From NCBI GenBank assembly GCA_964020975.1, contig OZ026620.1:72226100-72290099 (forward strand): a DNA stretch of 64,000 bases. The letters run 5' to 3'. Positions 38,131-51,284 of this stretch are shown here, piece after piece. Each line of letters opens with the position of its first letter. Positions within the stretch are counted from its first letter, which is position 1. The position numbers and the translations under genes were made by a program. The DNA comes from Hermodice carunculata (lineage: Eukaryota > Annelida > Polychaeta > Eunicida > Amphinomidae). Under the pieces are notes generated by a model. The model saw only the letters and a program-made list of their open reading frames with translations, was not told where the DNA came from and did not search any database.

Positions 38131-39839
38131 AACTGCCACAAACTAGACACTTTTGGAAAGCTAACAAATTACTGATATTTTTTCTCCCACTGTCTTGCGT
38201 GTTTGTTGTCCTATGTTTATAGCGCAATCGTACCAAGTGCTGTCCTCTTTTTCAAAGAACGTGGGGGAAACTTGGATTCAACTTTTTTGTTTTCTGATGG
38301 AAAGACGTTAAATTTGTGGCAAAATGTTCATAACAATGTTAAATGAAAAAGCTTGTCTCATTTTGTATAATATACGTGTCGTAGCGGTGCTATTCACTTT
38401 TGTAGTTGCATCGATGCCATGTACAGTCACTCAATACATTAAAGGGACCAGACTTGGACTCGCTCTCCTGACAACTGGACTCATTTAAAATCTGAGAAAC
38501 ACTTTTTCAGTTTACATTGTTACGAACAGTTTGCCACAAATTTTACATTTTGGGTCAAAATACGCAAATTGTTAGTATGCTGTTTCTTGAAAAACTTTCC
38601 ATTAATTTTCTCAAAAATTGTCGGAATGTCGGTCTTGCAAAAACACGAAAACATGCTTAAATTTGGTAGCGCCATCTACAGTATTCAAAAGAGATGAACC
38701 GATAGGCATTGACAGCACATGGAATTCATTCGGCCACAGCAATATAATTACTTGTTTTACAGATATTTTGGCGCACAATGTTGGATCGGAGAACAGAAAA
38801 TAAAAACAATTCAGCTGTGTGTATATTTCTTCACTCACATAAGCTTAATTTCAGGCATATCTCCATATTGGGTTAGAGGATTCCTTGATGTAATTTTGTG
38901 CTGTATATTCAAATGCATAGAGCGATATTTGCTTTCACTTGTTCAGAGGATATTCTATGATTTTCTGACCCTCACTGTTGACACTGTCAGCGGAAAATCC
39001 TATCCCCATATTCCTGACGATTCAGTTTACTTGATTGTCAGGCTTTGGTACTAATAAAATAAGTTTTTCTTTTTTTTTTCTTTTGGAAGGATACATCAAG
39101 ATGGTGCAGGCATCCTTTCCTTTGAACGCTTCTGTATGATCCTTTTCTTCGACTGGTATCACGACAGTGATCTATTTTTGGTTTTTTGGTAAATTGGTTG
39201 TTGTGATGCTTATGATGGGCCTGGTTTTATTTAAATAATTATCAAAGATAAACTGATGCCTGTCTATTAATAAAATCTGTCATTTAGCTCTCCAAAAAGC
39301 ATTTGTTTCTTTGTTTTTGTACTTTATTGATTAATTTATTTTGTACATAGCATGACTGCTTGTTAAAACTTAATTATTAGTGTGCCATCTAGTGTCATTT
39401 AGAGGAATTACTGAAAACGCCAGGGGCTTCGCGCTGTGACTGGGAGGAGATCGATTCACACTGGTGGAGCTTCGGGATTATACATGAGAGAGGATTGAGT
39501 GAAAATATGTTCAATGAACATACAGAAATGGAGAACTGTATGAGCAATGTTCAAATCTGAAGCTCTGGTGAAGCTTTTGAAATAACGGTACGTTAATCTC
39601 CCTATTTTCGGAAATTGCGATCATTTTGTGTATTGAGTTTTGATAATAAAGTCACTGTTTATTTTACGTACTCACCTGAAATATCCTTTGAGCTGTTTGA
39701 GGGTGCAAGTTATTTTCTCTCTTAGCACAGTTCTTTTCAAGATAAAATGTATAATTTGAAGTCCTAGAAGTGCCAAATAATTACATTTTCTACAAATATG
39801 GTACTCGTATTTCGCTTTTTGGTGAATATTTTACACGTG
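38131..39839. other. Spacer without recognised gene
   Basis: Open frames of 60-111 residues at 38611-39054 match nothing I know. A small GC-richer patch lies near 39417-39475. No supported feature. Confidence 0.45.
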
Positions 39840-40435
39840 ACCATAACATTGTTTCTGGTTTTCACGCGATAAGTTGAAAAATATTTCACACAGGCCTTTT
39901 ATATTGCACATACTTATAGTCCTGCATACACCCTGGAAAGAGAGTTGAAAGATGGATGGCATTAACCCAAATCCCAAGGTCACAGAGCCATTTCAGCGAT
40001 CTTGGTTTTCACGCGATAATTACAAAAGTTTTTCACACAGTCCGTTCATATTACTCATGGTTTTAGACCTGCACAAGGTCTGAGACAAGTGCGAGGATGG
40101 ATCACCGTGACTCAAATCCCAAGGTCATAGAGCCACTTTGGTGAATTTGATTTTCTCGTGATAACTAAAAAAAATTTGGCATAGGGCTCTAATATTGCGC
40201 ATGCGTATAGTCCTGCATAAGGCCTCGGACGAGTTTGAAGATGAATGCCCTTGATCCAGTTAATTCGTTTCCACGCGACAAGTTGGAAAGTTTTGAAACA
40301 GGCCTTTCATATTGCATATGCTTATAGTTCCACATAAGGTGTCAGGCGAGCTCGTAGATAGATGACCTTGACACAATTGCCAAGGTCACACAGCCATTGT
40401 AGGGAATTTGGGTTTTACACAGACAGTTGCATGCT
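39840..40435 (+). repeat. Tandem array, ~135-base units
   Basis: About four units with GGTTTTCACGCGATAA, TTCATATTGCNCATNCTTATAGTCCTGCATAAGG and CCCAAGGTCACAGAGCCA. The same unit type recurs at 43180-43720. Non-coding. Confidence 0.75.
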
Positions 40436-40617
40436 GGAAACTTTCGCATGGAACTGGGAGCAAGTAGCTGTATGTTCAGCCACAGATGCAATCCAGCTTT
40501 ATAACTAATGAACAATTAATTTGACAGGCATTTAATGAGGAATCCAGTACCAGATAACAGCGGATGGTAATACTTCGGTTTTCCATCATGCCATGAATAA
40601 GTACTTGGTGCCATATT

Positions 40618-40619
<2 letters not shown>

Positions 40620-40651
<32 letters not shown>
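40620..40651. repeat. 32-base A run
   Basis: An uninterrupted poly(A) of 32 bases, about 140 bases upstream of the family copy that starts near 40787. It may be the tail of a retroposed sequence or a simple tract; no LINE body is recognised directly before it. Confidence 0.9.
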
Positions 40652-40652
<1 letters not shown>

Positions 40653-40786
40653 CAGCAGAGCTCAGAACAGTGCGAACATCCGTGTGAGTTGTGAAGTTTC
40701 AACAAAGCTTTTTGAAAGTTATGTATGAACAGTCTATAATTAGTGTGATTTAGAGGTATTTACCCTTTCATGTAAATTTAGCTGCA

Positions 40787-42512
40787 ATGTTCTGGGCAAA
40801 GGACTGGGGGATCTTGTACACTTTATTCTTAAAAGTTTACATTACAAAAATAAAATTGGAAGATACAACGTCAAGATATATAGCAGGTGTTTTGACATTC
40901 ACTGATATGCATGTTAAGACAAAGTTGAAAGACAAAGGAGCTACTGTTAATGTTAACATAAGTTCAAAAGTTGTCTTTCGTCGTGCTCTAGCTCTGGCTG
41001 AATGCAGAGAATATGTGACTGTAAAGTCAGTACTAAGTCATCCTGTTGGTCCTGTGCAATCATCTTTTTTCCATGATGATGGCACAATGCGGAAAACTAG
41101 CACAGCTGACCTTGGATCAAAGCTGGATGATTTGGTTCGTAAAGACACTGATCTTCCTCCATTTGACAAATGTTCCAGCATCTACAAATGAAATGCAATG
41201 GGAGTTGTTTAGGCCGTGGATGGTAACAAGTATCATAATTTTGGCCATCTTGCCAAAAAGTACATGCAGTATCTTCTCTTATGATTTAGGTTTTGTGACA
41301 TTTTGATTGAAGTCTGATAAATATGATGATACTTCTGTGAAAGCTGGTGAGAGGACAAGGCGTGCTGCAGCAACAGGCTTAGCTTCAAAGACCTCCCAAG
41401 TCATCGAAGGGAGACCTGTTCCAGAGTGGAAATATTTCTTCAATGTTACAGAAAACAGGCAAAACTTAATTAAATTTCTTGGCAACTACTTGAGTGAACA
41501 TCTACAGCACAAAATACCTGCAAATATTGTCCAATCAGTGTAACTGTTCGGCTGCCTCACTGACCCAGAACATGTAGGCATTGTGACATCCAGTGGATTC
41601 CAAATGGTTCAAAATATGGCCAACAGTCACGAGGAGGGAGATACTAGAATGCTTCTGCATGCTGTTTTTACAGACAGGGATTTTGCAGCCAATGATGTGA
41701 AAGGCAGAATTATAATTAGATCAACAGATACTGACGTACTTGCTCTGGCAGTCCACTATATCCCACAACTGAATAACACTAAGGAGTTATGGATCCAAAC
41801 AGGAACAACCGCAGCTAGTACAGACCAACGCATATTTATCCCATTGCATGAAATATGCAGAAAGTTACCATCTGTTCTTTGTCGGATTCTACGAGCTGCA
41901 CATGCAGTATCTGGTTGTGACACTACATCAGCCCTATATTATCTTGGAAAGAAAACTTTATACAAAGTTCTGGAAAAGTCCCGAGAAGCATCTGCTGAAT
42001 TAGAAAGCCTTGGAATTCATGACAAGGCAAAAGCCACTACTGCAGGTCGGAAGTTACTTGTGATCCTTTATGATGCAAAAGGAAAATACAAAAATGCACA
42101 TGGTGACTTAAACAAATTGACAGTGCAATTAGCCACTAAGACACCCAGCTATTAACGCTTACCGTCATGTGAAGACAGCTTTGAGATGCACAAAGAGAGA
42201 GCAAGGTGGCACACAAAATGTTGGATATCCTCCAAAATTGCATACCCAGTCTTAGGTACACCATTTAGCCATGGATGGAAACTGGATACTGCTCCTGTTC
42301 CATTCATGTACACTGGGCCAATGGCTTCTGAGTTGTTACAGCAGATGGTTTGTTCATGTGGAGGAAAAAATGTGTGCTCAAAGCAATGTACATGCTTTGC
42401 TCAAAATTTAGCCTGCACTGAGATATGTGGATGCAGTGGCTCAGAGGAATGTGGGAATGCACTGACTCACCATGCAGTTCAAAGTGATGATGAACCCGAC
42501 GATGACAATTGA
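40787..42512 (+). pseudogene. Second, divergent XPG-like family member, C-terminal half
   Basis: Plus-strand pieces show KVVFRRALALAECREY and PVGPVQSSFFHDDGTMRKTS (40787-41191), then DKYDDTSVKAGERTRRA and PEWKYFFNVTENRQNLIKFL (41307-41540). From 41583 comes the nuclease core: HEEGDTRMLLHA, STDTDVLALAVHYI and SGCDTTSALYYLGKKTLYKVL. The tail (42186-42512) has RARWHTKCW, then a Cys cluster (CSCGGKNVCSKQCTC, CTEICGCSG) and an acidic end. The XPG-type acids E-E-x-D, D-x-D and GCD are kept. At least three frame or stop breaks part these pieces, and the N-terminal half found in the minus-strand copy is absent, so it is probably a dead or partial gene unless some gaps are introns. A poly(A) signal follows at 42659. 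Confidence 0.75.
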
Positions 42513-42589
42513 TCAAATGAGCTCACATTTTATTAAGCTGTATGTACCAGATAAAACATTCATCCTTAGGTCTCTACGGAACATACATA

Positions 42590-42591
<2 letters not shown>

Positions 42592-42621
<30 letters not shown>
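42592..42621. repeat. (TA)n microsatellite
   Basis: About 15 TA units just 3' of the family copy, within what would be its 3' UTR. Confidence 0.9.
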
Positions 42622-42624
<3 letters not shown>

Positions 42625-42658
42625 CTTATTCTATATACTCAGTTGCCCACTCTGTGTC

Positions 42659-42664
42659 AATAAA
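42659..42664 (+). terminator. Candidate poly(A) signal AATAAA
   Basis: A canonical AATAAA (GTGTCAATAAAGACAAAA), about 147 bases after the stop of the XPG-like family copy, in the right orientation. It suggests that the copy keeps its 3' UTR. Confidence 0.5.
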
Positions 42665-43179
42665 GACAAAATATTTTGAAAAACGAAGTGATTTGTAGTA
42701 ACTGAACATTTAACAATATTGAAATCGGATACGGCGATTTTGGTCTTTGTGCATGTGCTGCAGACTCGTATAATGCAAATATATGCATATGACATTAATC
42801 ACAGCTTTATTTGTAAGATAGTTTTGGTGCCTCAAGGAACCTTAAAGATAAGTTCTGTAATTTAAAATAATAAACCTGTATTGGAGAAATCTATTCGATT
42901 TCATTAAGGTGATTGTTTTTGCTTTTCAGACATGGGTATCTATTTTTGCTCAGCATAAAACTGGACCACCTGAGAGTTCTACAACAGGCATTTTCTAAAA
43001 GTAGACAAAATTTTACATCAGGTAAGCTGTGTTGTAGCTATAAGGCACGCAGGTAGACCAAATTCATATTTTCGCATCAAATGCCGCAGGCCTATAATGT
43101 GCATGTCGAGGAACAGATAAAAGCTTAACCTGGACCCCTCATTGTACCCCAGATGGCGTTTCATCTACTTGGGGGTATG
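42665..43179. other. Spacer without recognised gene
   Basis: AT-rich with no coding support. Confidence 0.45.
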
Positions 43180-43720
43180 GAGCTATCCTTCCTCCAAAGC
43201 AGTGTTTCCATTATGTGAAAAGTTTTTGACATAAGCCTTTCGAAGTGCAAGTCTCAGACCAGTTCGAAGAGGGGTGACGACCTAATTCCAAAGGACAAAA
43301 AGCCATTTAAGTAAATTTGGTTTCCATGCGATAACTCGAAAAGTATTTGAAATCGCCCTTTATATTGCATATGCTCATTGTCCTGCATAATGTCTTGGAC
43401 GAGTTTCAAGGTGGGTGACCTTGGCCTAAATTCCCAGATCGCAGAGCCATTTTAGTGAACATGGTTTTCACGCGATAATTCGAACGTTTTAGCAAATGCC
43501 TTAGATATTGCACATTTTTATAGTCCTGTATGAAGCCTCGGACAGGTCTGAAGGTGAGTGACCTTGACAGAATAACAAGGTCACAGAGCCACGAGTTCAG
43601 TGAATGTGGTTTTCATGCAATAACTTAAAGCATTGACTTTTGACATAGGCCATTTAAATTGCAGGTGAATACAGTCCTACATAATGTCTCGACCAAGATT
43701 TTAGATGGGTGACCTTGGCA
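43180..43720 (+). repeat. Tandem array, ~135-base units
   Basis: About four units with GGTTTTCACGCGATAA, TATTGCACATNNTTATAGTCCTG, GGTGGGTGACCTTG and AAGGTCACAGAGCCA; the same family as 39840-40435. Confidence 0.75.
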
Positions 43721-43839
43721 GTATACTGGCTAGGAATGTTCATATACCACAAGAATGACTCCTGTCAGAACTGACAGCTATAGCATGGCATCTAGCAATC
43801 TCTGAAAGCGTCCTAATTAAGTCTGTAGTCTGTGTGTGA

Positions 43840-44110
43840 TCGCAGATTTCTTTCTTTCTTTCTTTCCCTCTGAATTGATTGATTGATTTCCATGTCACAT
43901 GTTGTGGCCAGGTTTTCTCTCGTACTATTGCTCCAAAAAGTACAAAGCTTGGCATGGTAATAGACCTATAGTAGTGACGTGTCGCATATTGTTTAGAACA
44001 GTCGTGATGTTAAACATTATGCAAATTAGAGGCATATTTGTGGAAATTTTAAATCTTGCATATCTTCACTTTTTCAGATAGGGATGTCATTTTAAGCTTA
44101 ACATGTGGGT
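43840..44110 (+). repeat. Solo head of the 'CTTGGCATG' repeat family
   Basis: TTTC units, then TTCTCTCGTACTATTGCTCC, AAAGCTTGGCATGGTAAT and ATTATGCAAATTAGAGGCAT. This aligns with the head of the duplication at 1-165 (AAAACTTGGCATGATTAT and ATTATGCAAATAAGGAACAT) and with 44745-44900, so it is the shared 5' part of one repeat family. Confidence 0.68.
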
Positions 44111-44744
44111 CTACTGCTAAAGCAAAAATTATATTACATGCAAACAAAGTTGAGTATTTTAATTTATGTTAAATTCCCTGAATATCCTCATGATAGTACG
44201 TGACCTCCCCCCTCCCCTCCCCCATACAAGCTGCTTACTGTTAATAGCACGGCCACATTGTTATGCAACCAGACACAATTGAGCTGTGAGATCTTGGCCT
44301 CCATACCTAACAGTCCAAAGGATGCATGCCCTGGGTTACCCTTAAATCCCCGGGGACTAGCAGTGTTGCTAGAGCAAGTCTGCAACAAGAGTAACCAAGA
44401 AGACTACATGGTCTGAAGCCTACATACTGTGACTCCCCATCTCAAATAAGCTAGTGCTGTCTGAGAGGGGCCATTTCAACTACAATTGATAGGTAATTAA
44501 CATAACAACATCCAATGAAATGTGACCCAGAGTTTAGCATATCTTTGTAAAGAGAAATCAGGACAAATTCTAGAAATTACCCAAGCACAGGTCCAAACTC
44601 CCTGACTGACCAACTAAGGCAGAATTATTGTTCGTCCCAGCGTACCAGGCCCCCCCCCCCCTCCTCCCCGTTACCCCAACCCCATTCTATTTCTGGATGC
44701 AGCAGTATACATACATTTCAATATATCTCCAGGGTGCGTCTTTG
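44111..44744. other. Spacer without recognised gene
   Basis: Contains C-rich stretches near 44205-44223 and 44650-44690. No coding support. Confidence 0.45.
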
Positions 44745-46305
44745 GCTCACTTTTTCTCGGACACTCTTGTTCCGAAAAATTCCAAACTTGGCATGGTAAT
44801 TCACTTAGTATTGAAATTAAGCACCTGGTTTTACCAAAGTCACCATATTAAAAATTATGCAAATTAGGAACATTTGAAGTTTTAGATTTTGAGTATCTTT
44901 AAACCTATTAAAGGTACAGGTACCATTCCAGCCTGAATTTGTAGGTTTGAACTAAAGGAGCATCTGATGGGACCACAAAAATGTTGTATAATTTGATTAA
45001 TGCTAATTATGTGCAATTGAAAAGTTTAAACATTTAATAGCTTCAAAAATATTACAGGCAGAAGTGCCATTCCAACTCTAAAGTGCAGGTTTCTGCTATA
45101 GGCAAATCCAATGAACCAGAAACAAAAAATGTAGAATTATAATTTGTGCTAATCAGGTGCACTTGAAAAGTTTAAATGCTGGAAATCTTGAAAACTGTTT
45201 CATGTTGTAGTACCCTTTTAACTCTGATATACAGGTTTCTGCTATAAGTGCATCTGATGAGACACAAAAAAGAATTATAATTGATGCTAATTAGGGGCGC
45301 TTGAAAAGTTTCAATGCTGAATACCTTCGAAACTAATCATTGGTAGAAGAGCCATTCCTACTTCAATATATAGGTTTGAGCTATAGACACATCCAATCAT
45401 CCACAAACTAAAGTTGTAAAATTATAATTTATACTAATTTGGGGCACTTGAAGAGTTGAAATGTTGAAGATCTACAAAACTATTGAAGGGAGAGGTACCA
45501 TTCATACTGAAAATCTCCATAGGTTTATGGTATAGAAACATTCAATTGATCACAACCAAGGGTTTAGGAATTTTACTTTATGCAAATTATGAAGATACAC
45601 AGAATTTAAAGCCTCCACAATTTCACAACTATTACAGATGAGGTGTCATTCCAACTTCAGCTAACAAGTTGGTTACATAAATGAATCCAATGAGATCTGG
45701 ACCAAAATGGTAGCTTTCAAAATTATACAAATAAGGCAAATTCATCTTGTTTAATTCTCGAGTATTCAAAATCATTCTAACTTCAGTTGATAGGATTGGG
45801 AGTTACCTGTATCAAATAAACAATAGATTAAAGTGTCAGTTTGATTTATGCAAATTAGGCAAATACACAAAATTTGAATCTTGAATAACTTCAGAACTAT
45901 AATAAATAGATGAGCAATTCCAACTTCAATTCATAGGTTTGTAACAGAGCTCAATTCTTTGTCTCTTTCGAACAGTTCAATAAATATTATTGTTGCAGGA
46001 GTTAAATAAATACTGAATAGGCAACATCAAAATTGTTACAGATAGAGGTACCATTTTAACTTCAGTGGATAGGTTTGGGAGATAGCTGCATCCACTGAAA
46101 AATAGATTAAAGTTGCGCCAGTTTGATGCATGCAAATTAGGCCAATGCACACTATTTAAATCTTGAATACTTCAGAACTAATTGAGATGGAGAAACAATT
46201 CCAACTTCAATTTATAGGTTTGTGACACAGCTCAATTTTTGTGACCCTTTTGAACAGTTTAATACATATTATTGTTGCAGGAGTTAAATGAATACTGAAT
46301 GGGCA
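44745..46305 (+). repeat. 'CTTGGCATG' repeat with a ~125-145-base array
   Basis: The head TTTCTCGGACACTCTTGTTCCG with AACTTGGCATGGTAATTCA is followed by about ten diverged units. These carry AGGTACCATTCCAACTTCA, TATAGGTTTG, ACATCCAATG, AATTATGCAAATTAGG and TTTGAATCTTGAATACCTTC. Non-coding. Confidence 0.72.
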
Positions 46306-46309
46306 ATCG

Positions 46310-47600
46310 GATTTTTTGGCTCAGACTGATTTTCTGACACCCAAATCAAATTTGTCTTTTTTTTGTATTTTCTGGGCAGAATCTTGAAAAAATCTTCTCC
46401 AAAACCATTTTGTCAATTGCTTCGAAATTGCATAGGAACACTTCTTGGGACCCGTAGGCCTTAAATTGCTTGCTTAGATTGTTCTAACACTTGATGAAAA
46501 TGTAGCGTGAGGAAAGGTAAAACAAATCTGTAATTGAAGTGATGGTATTGTGGATCCCTGATTTTTAACGAAATTGGAAACCTGTTGCGTAATGCATTCA
46601 TGGCTGTTATCCTGCAAGTGAATGGGATTGTAGTGGAAAAACACATTGTCGAATTCATCTCCAAAACCGTGAACCAGATTCACTTCAAACGTGATGGGAA
46701 TGTGCCTTAGGTGGGTCTCTACCAATTTTGTTCAAATGGTCAGACTTCAGTGATTTTTGGATTTGAAAAAAAAATGTTCCTTGCTTGCCGTAGGATTTTC
46801 TTCTCTTCTAAAACTGCAAATTGCTTTAAAATAACATCGGTACACTTGTGGGAGCCCCCAGACCTCAATTTGTACACGAGTAGACCTAAGAATGGCTGCG
46901 ATTTTTATTTATTTCTTGCAAAAAGTTTGTGTTTGATATTTATGACTTCTACAAAGCCAGCCTTCAGATTGTTCTGAAACTCTGTGGAAATGTAGCGTGC
47001 AGGAGGGTTAAACCAATTTGTTTACCAGGTGCTGATACCCTGGACCCCTGATTATTTTACGTTTTTTTTCCAGTTCGGATACCAATCGATTAATGCATAC
47101 ATTTCTGTTGATTGCAGTGCAAGTTAATAGCGGTCCCAAAGGAAATTCACACTTTTTGCTTCTTCTCCACAACTGTCAGTCACATTCACTCCAAACTTGC
47201 TGGGTATACACCTTGAATGGGTATCTGCCAAATTTGCTCATATGGTCACCAATCAATTGAAGATAGATTTTTGTACAAATTGTCAAGTGTCAAGGTCATT
47301 TTCAGAAAAATTATGAAAATCCCCTCAGAAACCACAAAGGCAATTACTTTGACATTATATGGCAACATCGGGACCTTTAGCCCTTATACTATTTCAACAT
47401 GACGGTGGAGATTATTTTGTAAACAATATTGTTTGTTTTCATTTTCCTTGACTTTGTATTCAAAAACGTAAGTTTGATTCTCTTCAAACCTATTGAGAAT
47501 ATACATAGATTTGATATCTATAAAATTTGTTCCCTGCACAGTGGCAGTCGTAATCCTTTAATTTTCAACTTATTATCAAAATTTAGAAAAATCTGAACGA
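46310..47600 (+). repeat. 'CAGCTGAC'-family repeat, decayed copy
   Basis: Units with CTTCAAACNTGATGGGAATG, GCCTTAGGTGGGTCTCTACCA, TTTTGTTCAAATGGTCA and GATTTTTGGATTT match the cluster at 36265-38130 and earlier copies, but are more diverged and lack a clear stem-loop 3' end. Confidence 0.62.
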
Positions 47601-47880
47601 GGATGTGTTCATGTTAAGAACATTGATGATGGTCTGACACAAAGCTGATCCTCATATTCTGAACTTTACTGAACCACTCCATTTTATGCATTTAAGATGA
47701 GCAGAGCACGGGACTGTAAGAGTCTTGTAGTTTGGTAATGAACACTACATATGAACTCGTGTACATTTATCAATATGTCACCGAAGAAACATTATACAGA
47801 CAGAAATCTATGACGTGTGTAGCTGTGGCACAAGTGGCGATTTGAAGAGGAACAAGTTAATGAGTATTGCAGAGCAATAC

Positions 47881-49233
47881 ATAGTCCCCCGCTCGTCGCC
47901 CACGAGGTTGAATGGACTACTATATAAGGGTGTGACCTAGATGAAAAAAAAAAATAAAAGTATGGCACATTCTTAGATTAAGCTTCACATTTGTGTAAAA
48001 TTTCATTAATCTAAGTAAAAGGACAAAAAAGTTATGACCCGGACAAGATTTTGAATGGATTTCACAGTGACCTAGATATTTGACCTAGTGACCTACTTTT
48101 GCCATGTGACACAACAACTCCCCAGGTAGTATTAAAATAATAAATTTGGTAGCTGTAGATATTATAGTAAGGGAAATATGGCATGGACAAGGTTTTACAT
48201 GGAGTTTACACTGTGACCTAGATATTTGACATAGTGACCTAGTTTTGCGTCGTGACACACTTTTAGGTCACAATACATTATCAGTAAACTTTTATAACAA
48301 GTAGTCAAAATTTTTTAAGAATTACAGTAAGGACATGAAAATACTGTACATTTATGTATTACTGTGACCCAAATATTTGACGGATGGACGGACACACGGA
48401 CGGTGCCCATTACCATATCCCCTCTAAGGTCTACCCACCATAAAAAAAATCAAAGGGCTGGCATCAATAATTTAGAAGATATGGCCCGGACAAAATTTGT
48501 CTTGCTTAACGGACTTTGTTAAATAATTAATTAATGCAAGTAATTAGCCACACAAAACAATGCCTATGCACACCTACTACCTATGGCTTATCCACCACAA
48601 AAAATTCAAAGGGCTAGCATTAATAATTTAGAAGATATGGCCCGGACAAAATTTGTCTTGCTTAACGAACTTTGTTAAATAATTAATTAATGCAAGTAAT
48701 TAGCCACACAAAACAATGCCTATGCACAGCTACTACCTAAGGTCTACCCACCATAAAAAAATTGAAGAGGTAGCATTAATATAGGGAAGATGTGTGCCGG
48801 ACAAAATTTGTTTCTGTATATTTACATATCGTGGTGACCCAAATATTTAACCTAGTGACCAAGTTTTGCTTTATGACACTTTCTTAGACTAAGCTTCACA
48901 TTTGTGTAGTATTTCATGACTCTAAGTAAAAGGACAAAAAAGTTATGGCCCGGACAAGATTTTTCATACATATGCATTCTGTGACCCAGATATTTAACCT
49001 AGTGCCCTACTTTTGGCACACCATACACCTCTATCCTAGAAAGTACAAACACATTAAATTTGGTAGCTGTGGGTGTTATGGTGTTGGAAATATGGCCCGG
49101 AGAAGCTCTGGACGGACGGACGGAAGGACGGACGGACGGAAAGAAGGACGGACGGACGGAAGGACGGAAGGACGGACGGACGGACGAGGTGCAAACCTAT
49201 AGTCCCCCACCAAGTGGGCGGGGGACTAACTAG
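47881..49233 (+). mobile_element. Array element with 'AGTCCCCC' ends, stem-loop and CTAG terminus
   Basis: It begins ATAGTCCCCCGCTCGTCGCC. Inside are diverged units with GTGACCTAGATATTTGACC and GATATGGCCCGGACAA, and a ~156-base near-exact tandem pair beginning near 48451 and 48607. Near the end is a GGACGGACGGAAGG tract (49109-49185). The 3' end is a strong stem-loop (AGTCCCCC...GGGGGACT, 49201-49227), then AACTAG. No transposase seen, so non-autonomous. Confidence 0.75.
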
Positions 49234-49397
49234 CATCACACGCGTAAAAGTACATTAGGTTCAATATTTTAATTATGAATTGAGCTGTTACTTATAAATT
49301 TACAATAAGTATAGGTTGGGCCAGTAGTCAATTTTGAGTAGCCTTGCCGTAATTTTCAACTTCCTGACAGGTGTAGCAAATGACACTATATTGTATT

Positions 49398-50376
49398 TGT
49401 CAGATAAAGGTAGATCTGATTTTGGATTAAGCATAGGGCTTTAGTGTCATTTCATTGGGTCATAAATTTATCCGCGCATACATATTATAGCATGCACATA
49501 TTGTAGCGAGTTGTTTAATTTGTGGTTTATTCTGGTATGATTGCACGATTGTCATTTCAGTCAGCCCATTAGGTGCCACAGTTTGTATCGAGGTCGGTCT
49601 GGTACAATTCCGTTCTTCCGTCCATTCTTTAATAGCATTGTCCTATGTGAAATCCAGCCTATTTAGGTTAAGTCATTTGCATATCATTATAAGCTCAGGA
49701 AGGTCCGACAGGTTTTGTATGGATAGAATCTTGTTTTACCAGTTTGAGTTGATTGGGGGTGGTTTCCTGGTATATAAGCAGTGGTGCAAGCCGGTTTCGA
49801 CCTTGCCCCATAACATCTTGAAGGATTGAGACGCCTATTTCTTGGGACCGGCTCCGGGCAAGCAGCCTACCCATTTTATAATGCTAGGTCTTTGGAATTA
49901 TTCTAGTGTCCACATGTCAACTATATACTCAAGGTTTCGAAGCTTATTGTAAGTATGGTTGGATATTATTTCGATGTTGATAGTCCGTGAGCTTTGTTGT
50001 GCATATTGATAGCAGTTTTGTGAATTATTGAGAGTCAAAACTTAGTTTGTCCACTGTAATTTTTAGCGACTTCAAACCCAAAGAAAAAGGGCTTACCGGT
50101 GGTATCTGTGCTGAACATGGGGCGATATTTTATACAGCCTTAGGACGCCAAATTTAATTGGTAAGTTTAATGACAGAGCTAAATTGGTATAGACAAATAA
50201 TAATGTTAAGACTTGCGCTTTATAGTAATGAATAATTTTAATGTCATGTAAAATGCATTCATATATGCTGCGCAGGCATGTATCCGCAATTGCTGAACAG
50301 GTGGATATATATACAGTGCATGAAGTTCATGATAGAAATATATTATCAAGTATAAAGCGGATTATAAACAGAGTAG

Positions 50377-50467
<91 letters not shown>

Positions 50468-51177
50468 GTTGAAATGCTTAGTATAAGTATAAAATGCATT
50501 ATGTGGTTCAAAAGGTGTGCAGTATATACATTGTACGCGAGAAATGGTAATTATGTCGTTAGAATATTATATATTTGCATGATTGGTAAATGTGTTTATC
50601 AATAAGGAAAAAAGAAAATGTTTGTTAGTAAAAGCAAACAGAGAAAGTAAGCTGATAGTAAGAATGAGGATAAACCGCGAAGCGAGAGGGAGTAAATTGC
50701 TAATAAAAATGAGCACAGGTTGCGTATCGAAAAGACGTGAAGGTAGACAGCCTAATCTAGGGTGTGGTTTCCATGCGTTAATTCATGAATTTCTCAATAG
50801 ATGGCGTTTACATCGGCAGGCATTACTTGCGATTCGTATGCAAATATCAAATCTTGCATGTTTGTAAAAGTAAAGTAATATTTTTGGTATATGATACATT
50901 GTAAAATTATAGTTTAGACTATACATATAAGTGTGTTAAACGTTCGATACAGTTGTGATACATCATGTTAATAATAGTTATGGTACTTATTTTCAGTGTA
51001 TGTATCCATGCATTCATGCAACCAGTAAGTATCAGCGAATTGTAAATCTAGGAAGGAACCTGGATGGCTTTGCTGTGTATTGGCGAATGATTCCATGGGT
51101 TCAATAAACATATGGCACCTATCGGCAAAACAAGAAGTCTTCGGTTTTTTGTTGCGTACCGTCCCATGTATATCACA
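49398..51177 (+). repeat. 5' LTR of the BEL/Pao element
   Basis: About 1.78 kb, starting TGTCAGATAAAGGTAGATC and ending CATGTATATCACA. It aligns with the copy at 56523 over nearly its whole length. It contains a long (TA)n tract at about 50379-50463. The short open frames within it recur in the other LTR and are not taken as genes. Confidence 0.9.
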
Positions 51178-51284
51178 GAAGATACACAATTAAATAGTGA
51201 AGGGGGCTATATCAACGTTGGAACTTCCTGCCTGTGAGAAGCTGGACTTATGTACTTCGTTATCATGGAGCTGGGCGTGGTTGC

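Noticed and set aside
49054-49258. Three open frames with Arg-Thr-Asp-Gly or Arg-Pro-Ser-Val repeats
   Set aside because: Products of the GGACGGACGGAAGG tandem tract.
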